Below, one piece after another: positions 18,034 through 26,174 of a stretch of DNA of 64,000 bases. Numbering within the stretch: position 1 is the stretch's first letter; each line of letters starts with the position of its first letter. This DNA is from Tabrizicola sp. (GTDB taxonomy: Bacteria > Pseudomonadota > Alphaproteobacteria > Rhodobacterales > Rhodobacteraceae): NCBI RefSeq assembly GCF_022842145.1, contig NZ_JALHQD010000001.1, forward strand, positions 750,127 through 814,126, given 5' to 3'. The notes below the pieces were generated by a model. It was not told where the DNA came from. It made no database searches and saw only the letters and a program-made list of their open reading frames with translations. A program made the position numbers and the translations under genes.

Positions 18034-18462
18034 ATGTGGGTCTTGCTGGGTGTGTTGGCTCTGCCGCTGGTAGAGATCGCGCTGTTCGTCACGCTGGGGG
18101 CGGAGTTGGGGCTTTGGCTGACGCTGGCCTGGGTCCTGCTGACCGGGGTCTTGGGCGTGCTGATGCTGAAGGGGCTGGCGCTGTCGGGTCGGCGAGGTCT
18201 GCGCGAAGGCTTGCAGCAGGGGCTGCATGACCCCCTGTCCCCCATCGCGCACAAGGCGCTTCTGGGGGTGGCGGCAGTGCTGCTGATCCTGCCCGGTTTC
18301 CTGACGGACACGCTGGGACTGATCCTTCTGCTGCCTCCGGTGCGGGGTCTGATCATCCGGCAGATGGCGCAGCGGATGCGCGGCGTGATGGTCGTCCGGC
18401 GCGGCGCCACACGCGACGACGACGTCTATGAACACCGGCCAAACGACGACCGGCTGAACTGA
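18034..18462 (+). CDS. fxsA: FxsA family membrane protein
   Basis: A 142-residue cytoplasmic-membrane protein. It has WVLLGVLALPLVEIALFV, the FxsA hallmark PLVEI in helix one, a second helix at LTLAWVLLTGVLGVLML, and the ILPGFLTDTLGLILLLPPVR signature. The tail is charged and ends DDDVYEHRPNDDRLN. FxsA overproduction relieves phage T7 exclusion in E. coli; its normal role is unclear. GGAG precedes the ATG. It is divergent from timA; secB, its usual neighbour in the order, is not seen. Confidence 0.92.
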   Translation: MWVLLGVLALPLVEIALFVTLGAELGLWLTLAWVLLTGVLGVLMLKGLALSGRRGLREGLQQGLHDPLSPIAHKALLGVAAVLLILPGFLTDTLGLILLLPPVRGLIIRQMAQRMRGVMVVRRGATRDDDVYEHRPNDDRLN

Positions 18463-18493
18463 TCCGGGAACCGCTAACCACTGGAATGACAAG

Positions 18494-18518
18494 GGAACCG
18501 CGGGGGCGCGGGGGCGTT
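18494..18518 (+). promoter_or_regulatory. EcfG-type promoter for glgC-glgX
   Basis: GGAAC, 16 bases, then CGTT exactly matches the EcfG general-stress consensus. It ends 46 bases before the glgC start, on the correct strand. The spacer is almost all G and C. Confidence 0.65.
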
Positions 18519-18564
18519 GGGCTGTTACATCCAGACCCCTCCCCCGAACTGAAGCGAGGTTGCC

Positions 18565-19776
18565 GTGACCGTCACCCCCGAACTCACCGATACTGTCGCG
18601 ATCGTCCTGGCCGGGGGTCGCGGGACACGCCTGCACGAGCTGACTTCGCGGGACTGCAAGCCGGTGCTGCCCTTCGCACGGTTTCACCGGATAGTGGACT
18701 TCACGATGGCGGCACTTGCGCGGTCCGGGGTGCCGCGGGTGATGGTCGGCACGCAGTATCGGCCGGAAAGCCTGACCTCCCATCTGCGCGAGGTGTGGGG
18801 CCCGGTCTGGCCCGAGGGCGCGTTGATGCTGCGCGACGGTGTGCAGGCCGGGGCGGGCAGCTATCGCGGCACGGCGGATGTGCTGCGGGCCAATGCCGCC
18901 GAGCTGGATGCCCTGGGCACGCGTGAAGTGCTGGTCGTTGCGGCGGACCATGTCTATTCGATGGACTACCGCGGCTTCATCGACGCCCACCGGGAGTCCG
19001 GCGCACCGCTGACCTTGGCGGCGATGCCCGTCCTGCGTGAAGATGCAGGCCGTTTCGGCATCGTGACCGAGGGACCGGGCCACCGGATTGCGGGATTTGC
19101 AGAGAAGCCCGACCAACCGGCGGCGATCTTTGGCGACCCGCAGCACTCGCTGGCGTCGCTGGGGATCTACGTGGTGGACTGGGCCTGGCTGCGCGACGTG
19201 CTGGCGGACCCGAACGTGCTGGACTTTGGCGAGGATGTGATCCCGCTGGCAGTGCACAGCGGCGAAGCGGCTGTCTGGCGCTGGGACGGCTATTGGCGCG
19301 ACGTCGGCACCCTGGACGGGTTGCGCCAAAGCTGGCTGGACTTCGAGGATGGCCCGCCGCCGTGCCGCAGGCCTTTGGTCCCCGGCATGAAGGTCCGGAT
19401 GCAGGCGGCAACGCTCCCGCGCGATGCCTTCACCTCCAGCGTCAATCTGGGCGGGCTGCGACTGATGTCGCCGATGGTGGGCAGTGGCAATCCCGACCGT
19501 TGGACGGCCCTGGACCGGTCGGTCCTGATGCCGGGTGCCCGCGTCTCGCCGGGGGTGCGGTTGACCAATGTCATCGTGGGGCCGAACACGGTCATTCCAC
19601 ATGGGATGCATATCGGCGATGACCCTGAAGAGGACGGGCGCTGGTTCCGGGTTTCGGGCGACACGACGCTTGTCAGCTCGGCGATGCTTGCGCGCCGGGG
19701 CGCGTTGCGGACGCCGGTGTTTTCCCTGTTCCACGGCGGACCGACCCTGCCCCGCAAGGTGCAGGGCGCCCAATGA
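18565..19776 (+). CDS. glgC: Glucose-1-phosphate adenylyltransferase
   Basis: A 403-residue enzyme that makes ADP-glucose, the glycosyl donor for glycogen. The pyrophosphorylase motif is VLAGGRGTRLHELT. YRGTADVL, ADHVYSMDY, GFAEKP and YWRDVGTLD bind substrate, and the left-handed helix C-terminus has LDRSVLMPGARVSPGV. The start is GTG with GAGG seven bases upstream. Its last codons overlap the glgX ATG. glgA and glgB are absent from the window. An exact EcfG promoter lies upstream, so glycogen turnover may be stress-controlled here. Confidence 0.95.
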   Translation: MTVTPELTDTVAIVLAGGRGTRLHELTSRDCKPVLPFARFHRIVDFTMAALARSGVPRVMVGTQYRPESLTSHLREVWGPVWPEGALMLRDGVQAGAGSYRGTADVLRANAAELDALGTREVLVVAADHVYSMDYRGFIDAHRESGAPLTLAAMPVLREDAGRFGIVTEGPGHRIAGFAEKPDQPAAIFGDPQHSLASLGIYVVDWAWLRDVLADPNVLDFGEDVIPLAVHSGEAAVWRWDGYWRDVGTLDGLRQSWLDFEDGPPPCRRPLVPGMKVRMQAATLPRDAFTSSVNLGGLRLMSPMVGSGNPDRWTALDRSVLMPGARVSPGVRLTNVIVGPNTVIPHGMHIGDDPEEDGRWFRVSGDTTLVSSAMLARRGALRTPVFSLFHGGPTLPRKVQGAQ

Positions 19777-21815
19777 TCCACGATTCCTCGATGACGCCCG
19801 CTTTCGATGCAACCAAAGGCCGCCCCGATACGATGGGGGCGGTCTCGGATGGTGAAGGCACCAACTTCGCCCTGTTTTCGGAGAATGCCACCCGGGTCGA
19901 GCTGTGCCTTTACGACACCGAGGGCAAGGTCGAGGTGGCGCGGCTGGACCTGCCCGCCATGCATGGCGGGATCTGGTTCGGCTATCTGCCGGGCGTCGGG
20001 CCGGGACAGGTCTATGGCTACCGGGTCCACGGACCCTGGGCGCCTGAGGAAGGGCATCGGTTCAATCCGGCGAAACTGCTTCTTGACCCCTACGCGCGAG
20101 AACTGCGCGGCGAGCTGACCTGGGACCCGGCCGTCTTCGGGCACAATGGCGATGATCTGACGCGGGACGACCGCGACTCGGCCCCTTTCGTGCCGAAGGC
20201 TGTGGTGGCGGACCCCGCGTTCGACTGGAACGCCGATGAGGCGCTGCGCCACCGCTGGGAAGAGACGCTGATCTGGGAGGTGCATCCGAAGGGTGCCACG
20301 ATGCGCCATCCGGAGGTGCCGGAGAACGATCGCGGGTCGCTTTGCGGTCTGGCCTCGGACCCGATGATCAAACATCTGCAGCGGATCGGCGTGACGGCGG
20401 TGGAGCTTTTGCCGATGCACGGCTTCCTGCATGACCAGTTCCTGCTGGACAAGGGGCTGAAGAATTATTGGGGATACAACACCTTGTCCTTCTTCGCCCC
20501 GCACCGGGCCTATCTGAAGACGGGCCGCGCGAACGAGGTGAGACAGGTTGTGCAGAAGCTGCACAAGGCGGGGATCGAGGTGATCCTGGACGTGGTCTAC
20601 AACCACACGGCGGAGGGCTCGGAGCTGGGGCCGACGCTGTCGTTCCGGGGGATCGACAATGCTTCGTACTACCTTCTGGCCGAGGACAAGCGGCACTGTT
20701 TCGACACGACCGGCTGCGGCAATACGCTGAACGTGGCGCATCCGATGGTGCTGCGGATGGTGATCGATTCCCTGCGCTACTGGGTGCAGGTGATGCATGT
20801 GGACGGCTTCCGCTTCGACCTGGCGTCGACCCTGGGGCGCGAGGCAAAGGGGTTCGAGCGCGAGGGGTCGTTCTTCGCGGCAATCCGGCAGGACCCGGTG
20901 CTGGCGCAGGTCAAGCTGATCGCCGAGCCCTGGGACATCGGCGAGGGCGGGTATCAGGTCGGCGGCTTCCCGTTCCCGTTCCGCGAATGGAACGACAAGG
21001 CGCGCGACGACATGCGGGCTTTCTGGCGCCGCGATCCGGGGATGAAGGGCGATCTGGCGCAGCGTTTGCTGGGGTCTCCGATCCAGTTCGACCATTCGCA
21101 GCGTCCGGCGACGTCGTCGATCAACTTCCTCGCGGCGCATGACGGTTTCACCCTGCGCGATGTGGTCAGCTACGACGGCAAGCACAATGAGGCCAACGGC
21201 GAAGACAATCGCGACGGCCACGACCATAACCTGAGCCACAACCTTGGCGCCGAGGGGCAGACAAATGATCCCGGCATCCTTGAGGCGCGGCACCGCCGGT
21301 CGAAGGCGATGCTGGCGACGGTCATGCTGTCGCAGGGCGTGCCGATGATCCTGGCGGGGGACGAGTTCGGGCAAAGCCAGGGCGGCAACAACAACACCTA
21401 CGCGCAGGACAGCGAGATTTCCTGGCTGCACTGGGAAGCCGCCGACGCGCGGTTGGTCGATGCGGTGGCGACGCTGATGGCGTTCCGCAAGAAGGTCTCG
21501 TTGGGGGATGCACGCTTTGCCCGCGCCGTCGGGGAAGGCGATGGCCCCGCGATCAGCTGGCATCACGCCTCGGGCGAGATGGGTGACGGTGACTGGGATC
21601 AAGAGGGGCCGCTTGGGCTGCGTTATCACCGGACAGAGGCGGATCTTCTGATCGTGCTGAACGCTGGACACGATGCGACCTTCATCTTGCCGGACGGGTC
21701 GTGGCGGCGCCAGCTGGATACCGCGCACGATCCCATCGTGGCCGACAGGGTGGAGACGGGCGAAGTCCAGGTCGGGTGGCAGACCGTGTCGGTTTGGGAA
21801 GAGGTCGCCGGTTAG
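19773..21815 (+). CDS. glgX: Glycogen debranching enzyme GlgX
   Basis: A 680-residue GH13 isoamylase-type enzyme that removes alpha-1,6 branches from glycogen or limit dextrin. An N-terminal CBM48-like domain (about 15-120, GTNFALFSENATRVELCLYD) leads to the (beta/alpha)8 barrel with VVYNHTAEG, the nucleophile aspartate in DGFRFDLAS, the acid glutamate in LIAEPWDIG and LAAHDGFTL. It overlaps glgC by 4 bases, so both respond to the same promoter. Confidence 0.95.
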   Translation: MIHDSSMTPAFDATKGRPDTMGAVSDGEGTNFALFSENATRVELCLYDTEGKVEVARLDLPAMHGGIWFGYLPGVGPGQVYGYRVHGPWAPEEGHRFNPAKLLLDPYARELRGELTWDPAVFGHNGDDLTRDDRDSAPFVPKAVVADPAFDWNADEALRHRWEETLIWEVHPKGATMRHPEVPENDRGSLCGLASDPMIKHLQRIGVTAVELLPMHGFLHDQFLLDKGLKNYWGYNTLSFFAPHRAYLKTGRANEVRQVVQKLHKAGIEVILDVVYNHTAEGSELGPTLSFRGIDNASYYLLAEDKRHCFDTTGCGNTLNVAHPMVLRMVIDSLRYWVQVMHVDGFRFDLASTLGREAKGFEREGSFFAAIRQDPVLAQVKLIAEPWDIGEGGYQVGGFPFPFREWNDKARDDMRAFWRRDPGMKGDLAQRLLGSPIQFDHSQRPATSSINFLAAHDGFTLRDVVSYDGKHNEANGEDNRDGHDHNLSHNLGAEGQTNDPGILEARHRRSKAMLATVMLSQGVPMILAGDEFGQSQGGNNNTYAQDSEISWLHWEAADARLVDAVATLMAFRKKVSLGDARFARAVGEGDGPAISWHHASGEMGDGDWDQEGPLGLRYHRTEADLLIVLNAGHDATFILPDGSWRRQLDTAHDPIVADRVETGEVQVGWQTVSVWEEVAG

Positions 21816-21818
21816 ACC

Positions 21819-21844
21819 GGAACCCGCGCGAGGAGCCGGGCGTT
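21819..21844 (+). promoter_or_regulatory. EcfG-type promoter for the general stress FMN protein
   Basis: GGAAC, 17 bases, then CGTT begins just after the glgX stop and ends 36 bases before the next ATG. Exact match to the EcfG consensus, on the coding strand. Confidence 0.65.
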
Positions 21845-21880
21845 GGGATTGGTAACGCAGTCTTCCAACGGAGAACGGTA

Positions 21881-22399
21881 ATGGCTCTCGTCAGCGACCA
21901 CGACAACACGCAAAATCCGCCTAACATCCAGCCCATCCCGGCCGAACGGGTCTGGGAAATGCTGAAGGCGATCGACATCGCCATGCTTGTCACGCGCAGC
22001 GCCGAAGGCCTGCGTGGACGGCCGATGTCGACAATCCCCACGCCGGAAAAAGGTGTGATCTACATCCTTACCGAAAGCGACAGCTCTGCCGCGCGGGACA
22101 TCCGCGTCGATGGCTCGGTCTTCCTTGGGTATCAGGGCCGGGGCGACCATGTTGCGCTGATCGGGCAGGCGATGGTCGATCCGGACAAGGGCCTGGTCAA
22201 GGACCTGTGGAATCCGGGCGCCGAGATTTTCTGGCCGCGCGGCCCCGAGGCGCATGATGTCGTGGCGCTGGTGATCGATCCGGGCCACGCCGATGTCTGG
22301 GACGGACCGGGCATCCTGCGCGGGATCGCCGAGATCGTCGTGGGCGCCGTAAAGGGCAAGTCTCCCGACGTTGGCTCCCGCGGCGAGGTCGAGCTATAA
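21881..22399 (+). CDS. General stress protein, pyridoxamine 5'-phosphate oxidase-like
   Basis: A 172-residue protein of the split-barrel FMN-binding superfamily, in the general-stress-protein-26 branch. It shows IDIAMLVTRSAEGLRGRPMST, then IYILTESDSSAARDI and HVALIGQAMV, the usual order of barrel strands. A characterised stress-protein relative binds FMN/FAD, but the reaction is unknown. GGAG precedes the ATG. The exact EcfG promoter upstream supports a stress role. It converges with the AI-2E gene; only one base separates the stops. Confidence 0.86.
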   Translation: MALVSDHDNTQNPPNIQPIPAERVWEMLKAIDIAMLVTRSAEGLRGRPMSTIPTPEKGVIYILTESDSSAARDIRVDGSVFLGYQGRGDHVALIGQAMVDPDKGLVKDLWNPGAEIFWPRGPEAHDVVALVIDPGHADVWDGPGILRGIAEIVVGAVKGKSPDVGSRGEVEL

Positions 22400-22400
22400 C

Positions 22401-24254
22401 CTAGGCAGCCACGACGGCCTGTTTGTCGAAGGCTTGGGCAAAGAGCTCTTCCATGCTGGCGACAGCGAAATCCGCCGCGCCCTTTCCGGGCGGGGCGGGT
22501 TTCGTTTCAGAGGGATCGGCCCACAGGGCTAGACCGACCTTCACGCCCGGCAGCCGCCGCCGTAGCAGGCGGATCTGCAGATCGACAGCCGCCCGGTGGG
22601 CAGAGTCCAGCGACACCACCAGGATGGTTTCCGGGGTGAAATCGCCAAGCAGCCGCGGAAGCGAGGCGCGAGGCGGCAGATTGACCGCAGAGGCCCCTTC
22701 AGCCCGCAGCGCCTGGGCGATCATCCGGGCCGCCGCCTCGTCCAGACGGGTCAGCGCACCCATCACCGCGATGTTGCGACCAAGACCGTCCAGAACGCCA
22801 TTCGAGACCAGGGACAGCGGCGGTTCGCCGTCGGTCTTGGTTTCCGGAGCTTCGACCGCAAGCGCCAGTTCTTCCTCGATCACCGATTCCAGTTCCTCGG
22901 TCAGGGTCCAGGCGGCATTGGCGATGCGCTGGGTCTGGAAGTCCGACAGAAGGCCGGCGGAATGGTCGGCCTGCGCGAGCGCCAAAGCCGGGATCGCCGT
23001 CTTGTCATAATAGTCGGCGAGGTAATGCTTCGAGGTCGAGGTGGTGGCGGCGTCGGTGAACTCGAAAATGCGACCAGCGAGAAGACGGTCGTAAAGCCGC
23101 GCGGAATCGGCCAGCACGGGCTTGTCGCCGAACATGATCGGAAAAAGCCGCAGGCTGGGAACGTGGTGACCGATCACCACCATGCAGACGGTCAGGGGCG
23201 TGGCGATGATCAGCCCCATCGGCCCCCAGAGCCAGGTCCAGAACATCGCCGAGACGATCACGGCCAGCGGCGAGACGCCGGTGCGGTGGCCGTAGAACCA
23301 GGGTTCGATGATGTTCGAGGTGACGAATTCGACCACCAGGAACAGCGCGCCGGTCCAGAGGACCAGCGACCAGTCCGGAGAGACGGCGAAGGCCATCAGC
23401 AAGGGCAGGATCGCCGAGATCGCCGAGCCGATGTAGGGCACAAAGCGCAGGACAAGGGTGACCAGGCCGAAGAACAGCGCGTTCGGCACCCCGATGATCC
23501 ACAGGCCAAGGCCGATCGGAATGGCGTAGATGACGTTCACGACAAGCTGCGCCAGAAGATAGGTCGACACGCGGCCCCCCGCCTCGGCCAGAAGGCGCGA
23601 GGTGGCAAGGATGTTGGACCCCCCGATCAGCTGCACGAGACGGTCCCGCAGGGTCGCGCGTTCCAGGAGGGCGAAGATGACGACTACGAAGATCAGGCCG
23701 AAGATGCCCACGGGGGCAAGCGCAGGAAGGATGACGTCGGTCAGCCACTCGCGAACACCCGGCTGGTCGACGACCTCGACCTTCATGGTCGGATCCGAGG
23801 TAGAGGGGTCAGCGGCGATCCGGTCCGAGATCCGTTCGACCAGGCCCTGCAGGTGCGCGATGACCCGACTGTCCGCCCCGGCAGAAAGCAGCGTATCGAC
23901 CTTGGTCAGAACGTTGCCCTGATACTTTGGCAGGTTCATGCCGATCTGGCTGAGCTGGTAGGCCAGGACCAGGACGAAAGCGGCCACCAGCGCGCCGGCC
24001 GACAGAACGGTGAGGATCACGGCGGCAGTATCACGGAGGCCCCAGCGGCGCAGATAGTTGACCACGGGCGTCAGGATGAAGGCAAAGAGCATCCCCAGAG
24101 CCAAGGGCAGAAACAGGTCCTGGGCGACGTACAGGATGGCGCAGACCGCAATGATGGTGGCCAACGTGGTCAGCGACACGATCGAATTGCCGGTTTCGGT
24201 CCAGAGATCGGGGCGATCCTGTCTGGTCATCGCGGTGTCATCGGTCTTTGCCAT
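22401..24254 (-). CDS. AI-2E/PerM family membrane protein with C-terminal extension
   Basis: A 617-residue protein. Residues about 20-370 form the AI-2E (UPF0118) permease fold: paired helices near LATIIAVCAILYVAQDLFLPLAL and, later, YAIPIGLGLWIIGVPNALFFGL, then LRFVPYIGSAISAILPLLMAF and WTWLWGPMGLIIATPLTVC. These proteins move small molecules or cations; the AI-2 role is known for few. The last 240 residues are soluble: a helical acidic stretch, then an alternating alpha/beta part (AARMIAQALRAEG, ILVVSLDSAHR, RLLRRRLPGVKVGLALW) that resembles a small Rossmann-like or B12-binding-like fold. Start chosen for AGGGA six bases upstream. An exact EcfG promoter precedes it. Confidence 0.85.
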   Translation of the reverse strand: MAKTDDTAMTRQDRPDLWTETGNSIVSLTTLATIIAVCAILYVAQDLFLPLALGMLFAFILTPVVNYLRRWGLRDTAAVILTVLSAGALVAAFVLVLAYQLSQIGMNLPKYQGNVLTKVDTLLSAGADSRVIAHLQGLVERISDRIAADPSTSDPTMKVEVVDQPGVREWLTDVILPALAPVGIFGLIFVVVIFALLERATLRDRLVQLIGGSNILATSRLLAEAGGRVSTYLLAQLVVNVIYAIPIGLGLWIIGVPNALFFGLVTLVLRFVPYIGSAISAILPLLMAFAVSPDWSLVLWTGALFLVVEFVTSNIIEPWFYGHRTGVSPLAVIVSAMFWTWLWGPMGLIIATPLTVCMVVIGHHVPSLRLFPIMFGDKPVLADSARLYDRLLAGRIFEFTDAATTSTSKHYLADYYDKTAIPALALAQADHSAGLLSDFQTQRIANAAWTLTEELESVIEEELALAVEAPETKTDGEPPLSLVSNGVLDGLGRNIAVMGALTRLDEAAARMIAQALRAEGASAVNLPPRASLPRLLGDFTPETILVVSLDSAHRAAVDLQIRLLRRRLPGVKVGLALWADPSETKPAPPGKGAADFAVASMEELFAQAFDKQAVVAA

Positions 24255-24282
24255 TCTGTCCCTCGTATGAACCGCGGGAAGC

Positions 24283-24307
24283 AACGTTCAAGCAGTATGG
24301 TGGTTCC
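24283..24307 (-). promoter_or_regulatory. EcfG-type promoter for the AI-2E family gene
   Basis: On the minus strand GGAAC, 16 bases, CGTT is an exact match ending 28 bases before the ATG at 24254. It is one half of a divergent pair of stress promoters. Confidence 0.65.
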
Positions 24308-24340
24308 CTGCCGGCCGGCGTCGCAGTTGGAACCGCTTCG

Positions 24341-24365
24341 GGAACTTCACGGGCGTTTGGGCGTT
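24341..24365 (+). promoter_or_regulatory. EcfG-type promoter for the 161-residue unknown protein
   Basis: GGAAC, 16 bases, CGTT, exact match, 30 bases upstream of the ATG at 24396. Its -35 element is 33 bases from that of the divergent minus-strand promoter. Confidence 0.65.
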
Positions 24366-24395
24366 GCGGCTTTGTATCGGGTGAGGAGATTGGAG

Positions 24396-24881
24396 ATGGC
24401 GTCAGTGACGAGCGGGCAGCAGGTTATTCTGATCAATGACGCGGTTCTGAATCTGCCGCGCGAAACCTTGGCGCTGGACGCGGACGCGGTGATCTTCGTG
24501 GCCGGACGGTCGCTGGTCCAAATGACCCTCGCCGAGCTTGCACTGCCCGGCGCGCAGATGATCTGGACCGATTTCCGCCAAAGCGCGTCGCTGAGCGCGT
24601 TGAACGCAACGTTGCAGGCGGCTGGTGGCGTCGACCGGCTGATCCTTGCGGCCGATGGCGCAGAAAGCGAGGCCGTGTTTTCGCTGATGTGCGCCGTGCT
24701 GACTTTCCGCCCTGCCTTGCGTCGTCGTCGCGATGCGCGGATCGACCTGATCCTGGAAGACGGCCAGGCCGTGGGCTCGATGGTCGAGTTTCTCAAGCGG
24801 ATCGGTGGGACGCTGGACCTGGACGGAATCTCGACAGAGCTGCGGATCTGCGACCGGAGGCCCGTTCAAGCCGTGGCCTGA
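24396..24881 (+). CDS. Hypothetical protein, predicted general stress target
   Basis: A 161-residue soluble protein beginning MASVTSGQQVILINDAV, with GGAG just upstream of the ATG. I do not recognise a family. It alternates predicted strands and helices (VILINDA, DAVIFVAGRSL, AQMIWTDFRQ, VDRLILAADGAE, ARIDLILEDG) in a Rossmann-like rhythm but has no glycine-rich nucleotide motif. An arginine cluster (PALRRRRDAR) lies near residue 110. The exact EcfG promoter and divergent AI-2E gene tie it to the stress response. Confidence 0.75.
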   Translation: MASVTSGQQVILINDAVLNLPRETLALDADAVIFVAGRSLVQMTLAELALPGAQMIWTDFRQSASLSALNATLQAAGGVDRLILAADGAESEAVFSLMCAVLTFRPALRRRRDARIDLILEDGQAVGSMVEFLKRIGGTLDLDGISTELRICDRRPVQAVA

Positions 24882-24994
24882 AACGGTTGAGTGAGAGCGC
24901 GAGCCAATCCCATCCCGATGCCCGGTGTCACCTCGCACACCGATTGGCAGCATCCTTGCCCACGAGAGACAAGCTTGAACTTCCCTAGAGCGAC

Positions 24995-25024
24995 AAAAAA
25001 AGGGCTGCGAGGTCATCGCAGCCC
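24995..25024 (-). terminator. Rho-independent terminator for the UPF0391 gene
   Basis: A perfect 9-bp stem (GGGCTGCGA with TCGCAGCCC, 5-base loop) is followed on the minus strand by seven T. It lies 48 bases after the stop of the small membrane protein gene. The best intrinsic terminator in the window. Confidence 0.88.
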
Positions 25025-25071
25025 AGTATGGGAAGGCGGCAGGGAAGGACCGCTTCCTCAGGGGTCGGTGG

Positions 25072-25233
25072 TCACCTGGTCATCATTCCGCGCACGAGCG
25101 AGATGACGAACAGGATGATGAAGATCACGAACAGGATCTGAGCGATCCCGGCCGAAGTGCCAGCGATGCCGCCGAAGCCAAGGACGCCGGCGATGATCGC
25201 GATGATCAGGAAAGTAACAGCCCAACCTAGCAT
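25072..25233 (-). CDS. UPF0391/DUF1328 small membrane protein
   Basis: A 53-residue protein starting [19 protein letters not shown] and ending [10 protein letters not shown]. It has two hydrophobic helices joined by a glycine-rich turn ([12 protein letters not shown]), the standard YtjA/DUF1328 form. Function is unknown; relatives are often stress-induced. AAGGAG lies seven bases before the ATG, and a strong terminator follows. A near-consensus EcfG site (GGAAC, 17 bases, TGTT) lies about 60 bases upstream on its strand. Confidence 0.9.
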   Translation of the reverse strand: MLGWAVTFLIIAIIAGVLGFGGIAGTSAGIAQILFVIFIILFVISLVRGMMTR

Positions 25234-25291
25234 GGGTTTTCTCCTTGCATTTCAAAGCGCCCTTGGGGGGGCATAACGTCGTATCGGCGAA

Positions 25292-25319
25292 GGAACACCC
25301 GACCGGCGGGATCGGTTCC
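25292..25319. promoter_or_regulatory. Near-consensus, two-way EcfG-like element
   Basis: The plus strand reads GGAAC, 17 bases, GGTT; the minus strand reads GGAAC, 17 bases, TGTT. Each -10 differs from CGTT by one base. It lies between the divergent UPF0391 gene and the 25506 stress-protein operon. Plausible but weaker than the exact sites. Confidence 0.35.
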
Positions 25320-25505
25320 CTTGTCCAAGCAAGAATTCCGGAACGCGCGAAATGCGCCACATAGGTTGGGGTCCGCTTGCGCGGAAAACCTTGGGCAACG
25401 CCTACGGGAACCGGATCGGCCATTTGGGACTTGTATCCCCACATTGGCCGCGCGGCGACGCAGCGGCGGCCCAAAGCTTCCAATACGGATTTCAGGAGAA
25501 TTGCG

Positions 25506-26174
25506 ATGAACGCGAGTGACAAGGACACCTCGAACCGGAACCAGATGCAGTCCGGATCGAACGGGGATCTCGGCACCAAGGTGCAGGACGCCGGCATGGC
25601 CGCGATGCGCGCGGCCGAAGGTGCGGCCGGAACCGCGAAGGCCAAGATGGACGACATGGGCGATGCGGTGCGTGACACGGCAACGTCCCTGAAAGACTCG
25701 GCATCCGACGCGATGGACGAAGGCCGTTCGCGCATCGGCGGGATCATGGGCAAGGCCCAGGACATGGCGCAGGACACCAAGGAGGCGATCGTCTCCGGTG
25801 CCGGCTCGACCCTGTCGGCGGTCAAGGATGTTGCGGTCGAGAAGGCCGACATGGCACGCGAAAGCCTGTCGGATGTCGGTCAGCGGCTGGCGGCAACGCT
25901 GGAACGCGCCTCCGAGGACGGCGACAGCGATGCGCTGAAATCGCGGGTGCTGACTTCGGTCGCCCACGGACTGACCTCGGCTTCTGACGCGCTGCGCCAG
26001 CGGTCGGTCTCCGAGCTGACGGCTGATGTGAAGACGCTGGCCAAGCGCCATCCGGGGGCTTTCATGGCCGCCGCGGCAGTGGTCGGCTTTGCCGCGGCGC
26101 GGTTCATCCGGTCGTCGAGCAAGCGCCATCTGGCCGAGCGTGACAACGATTACGGCCAGGGACCGCGGGTCTGA
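25506..26174 (+). CDS. LEA-like/YtjH-type stress protein with C-terminal membrane helix
   Basis: A 222-residue, alanine-, aspartate- and lysine-rich protein. Residues 20-150 repeat an amphipathic pattern (VQDAGMAAMRAAEG, AKAKMDDMGDAVRDTATSL, KAQDMAQDTKEAIVSG) like late-embryogenesis-abundant or apolipoprotein-type helices. Near the C-terminus KRHPGAFMAAAAVVGFAAARF is a membrane anchor in the style of YqjD/ElaB. AGGAG precedes the ATG. It is the first of three overlapping genes (stress protein, YqjE-like, DUF3618), the usual YqjDEK-type envelope cluster. Probably binds the inner face of the membrane under stress. Confidence 0.78.
   Translation: MNASDKDTSNRNQMQSGSNGDLGTKVQDAGMAAMRAAEGAAGTAKAKMDDMGDAVRDTATSLKDSASDAMDEGRSRIGGIMGKAQDMAQDTKEAIVSGAGSTLSAVKDVAVEKADMARESLSDVGQRLAATLERASEDGDSDALKSRVLTSVAHGLTSASDALRQRSVSELTADVKTLAKRHPGAFMAAAAVVGFAAARFIRSSSKRHLAERDNDYGQGPRV

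Noticed and set aside
19290-21728. 812-codon minus-strand frame opposite glgC and glgX
   Set aside because: The plus strand carries two recognisable glycogen enzymes; the reverse frame has no domain.
25407-25432. GGAAC at 25407 as an EcfG -35 for the LEA-like operon
   Set aside because: The sequence 16-17 bases on reads GACT/ACTT, not CGTT; the 25292 site is a better candidate.
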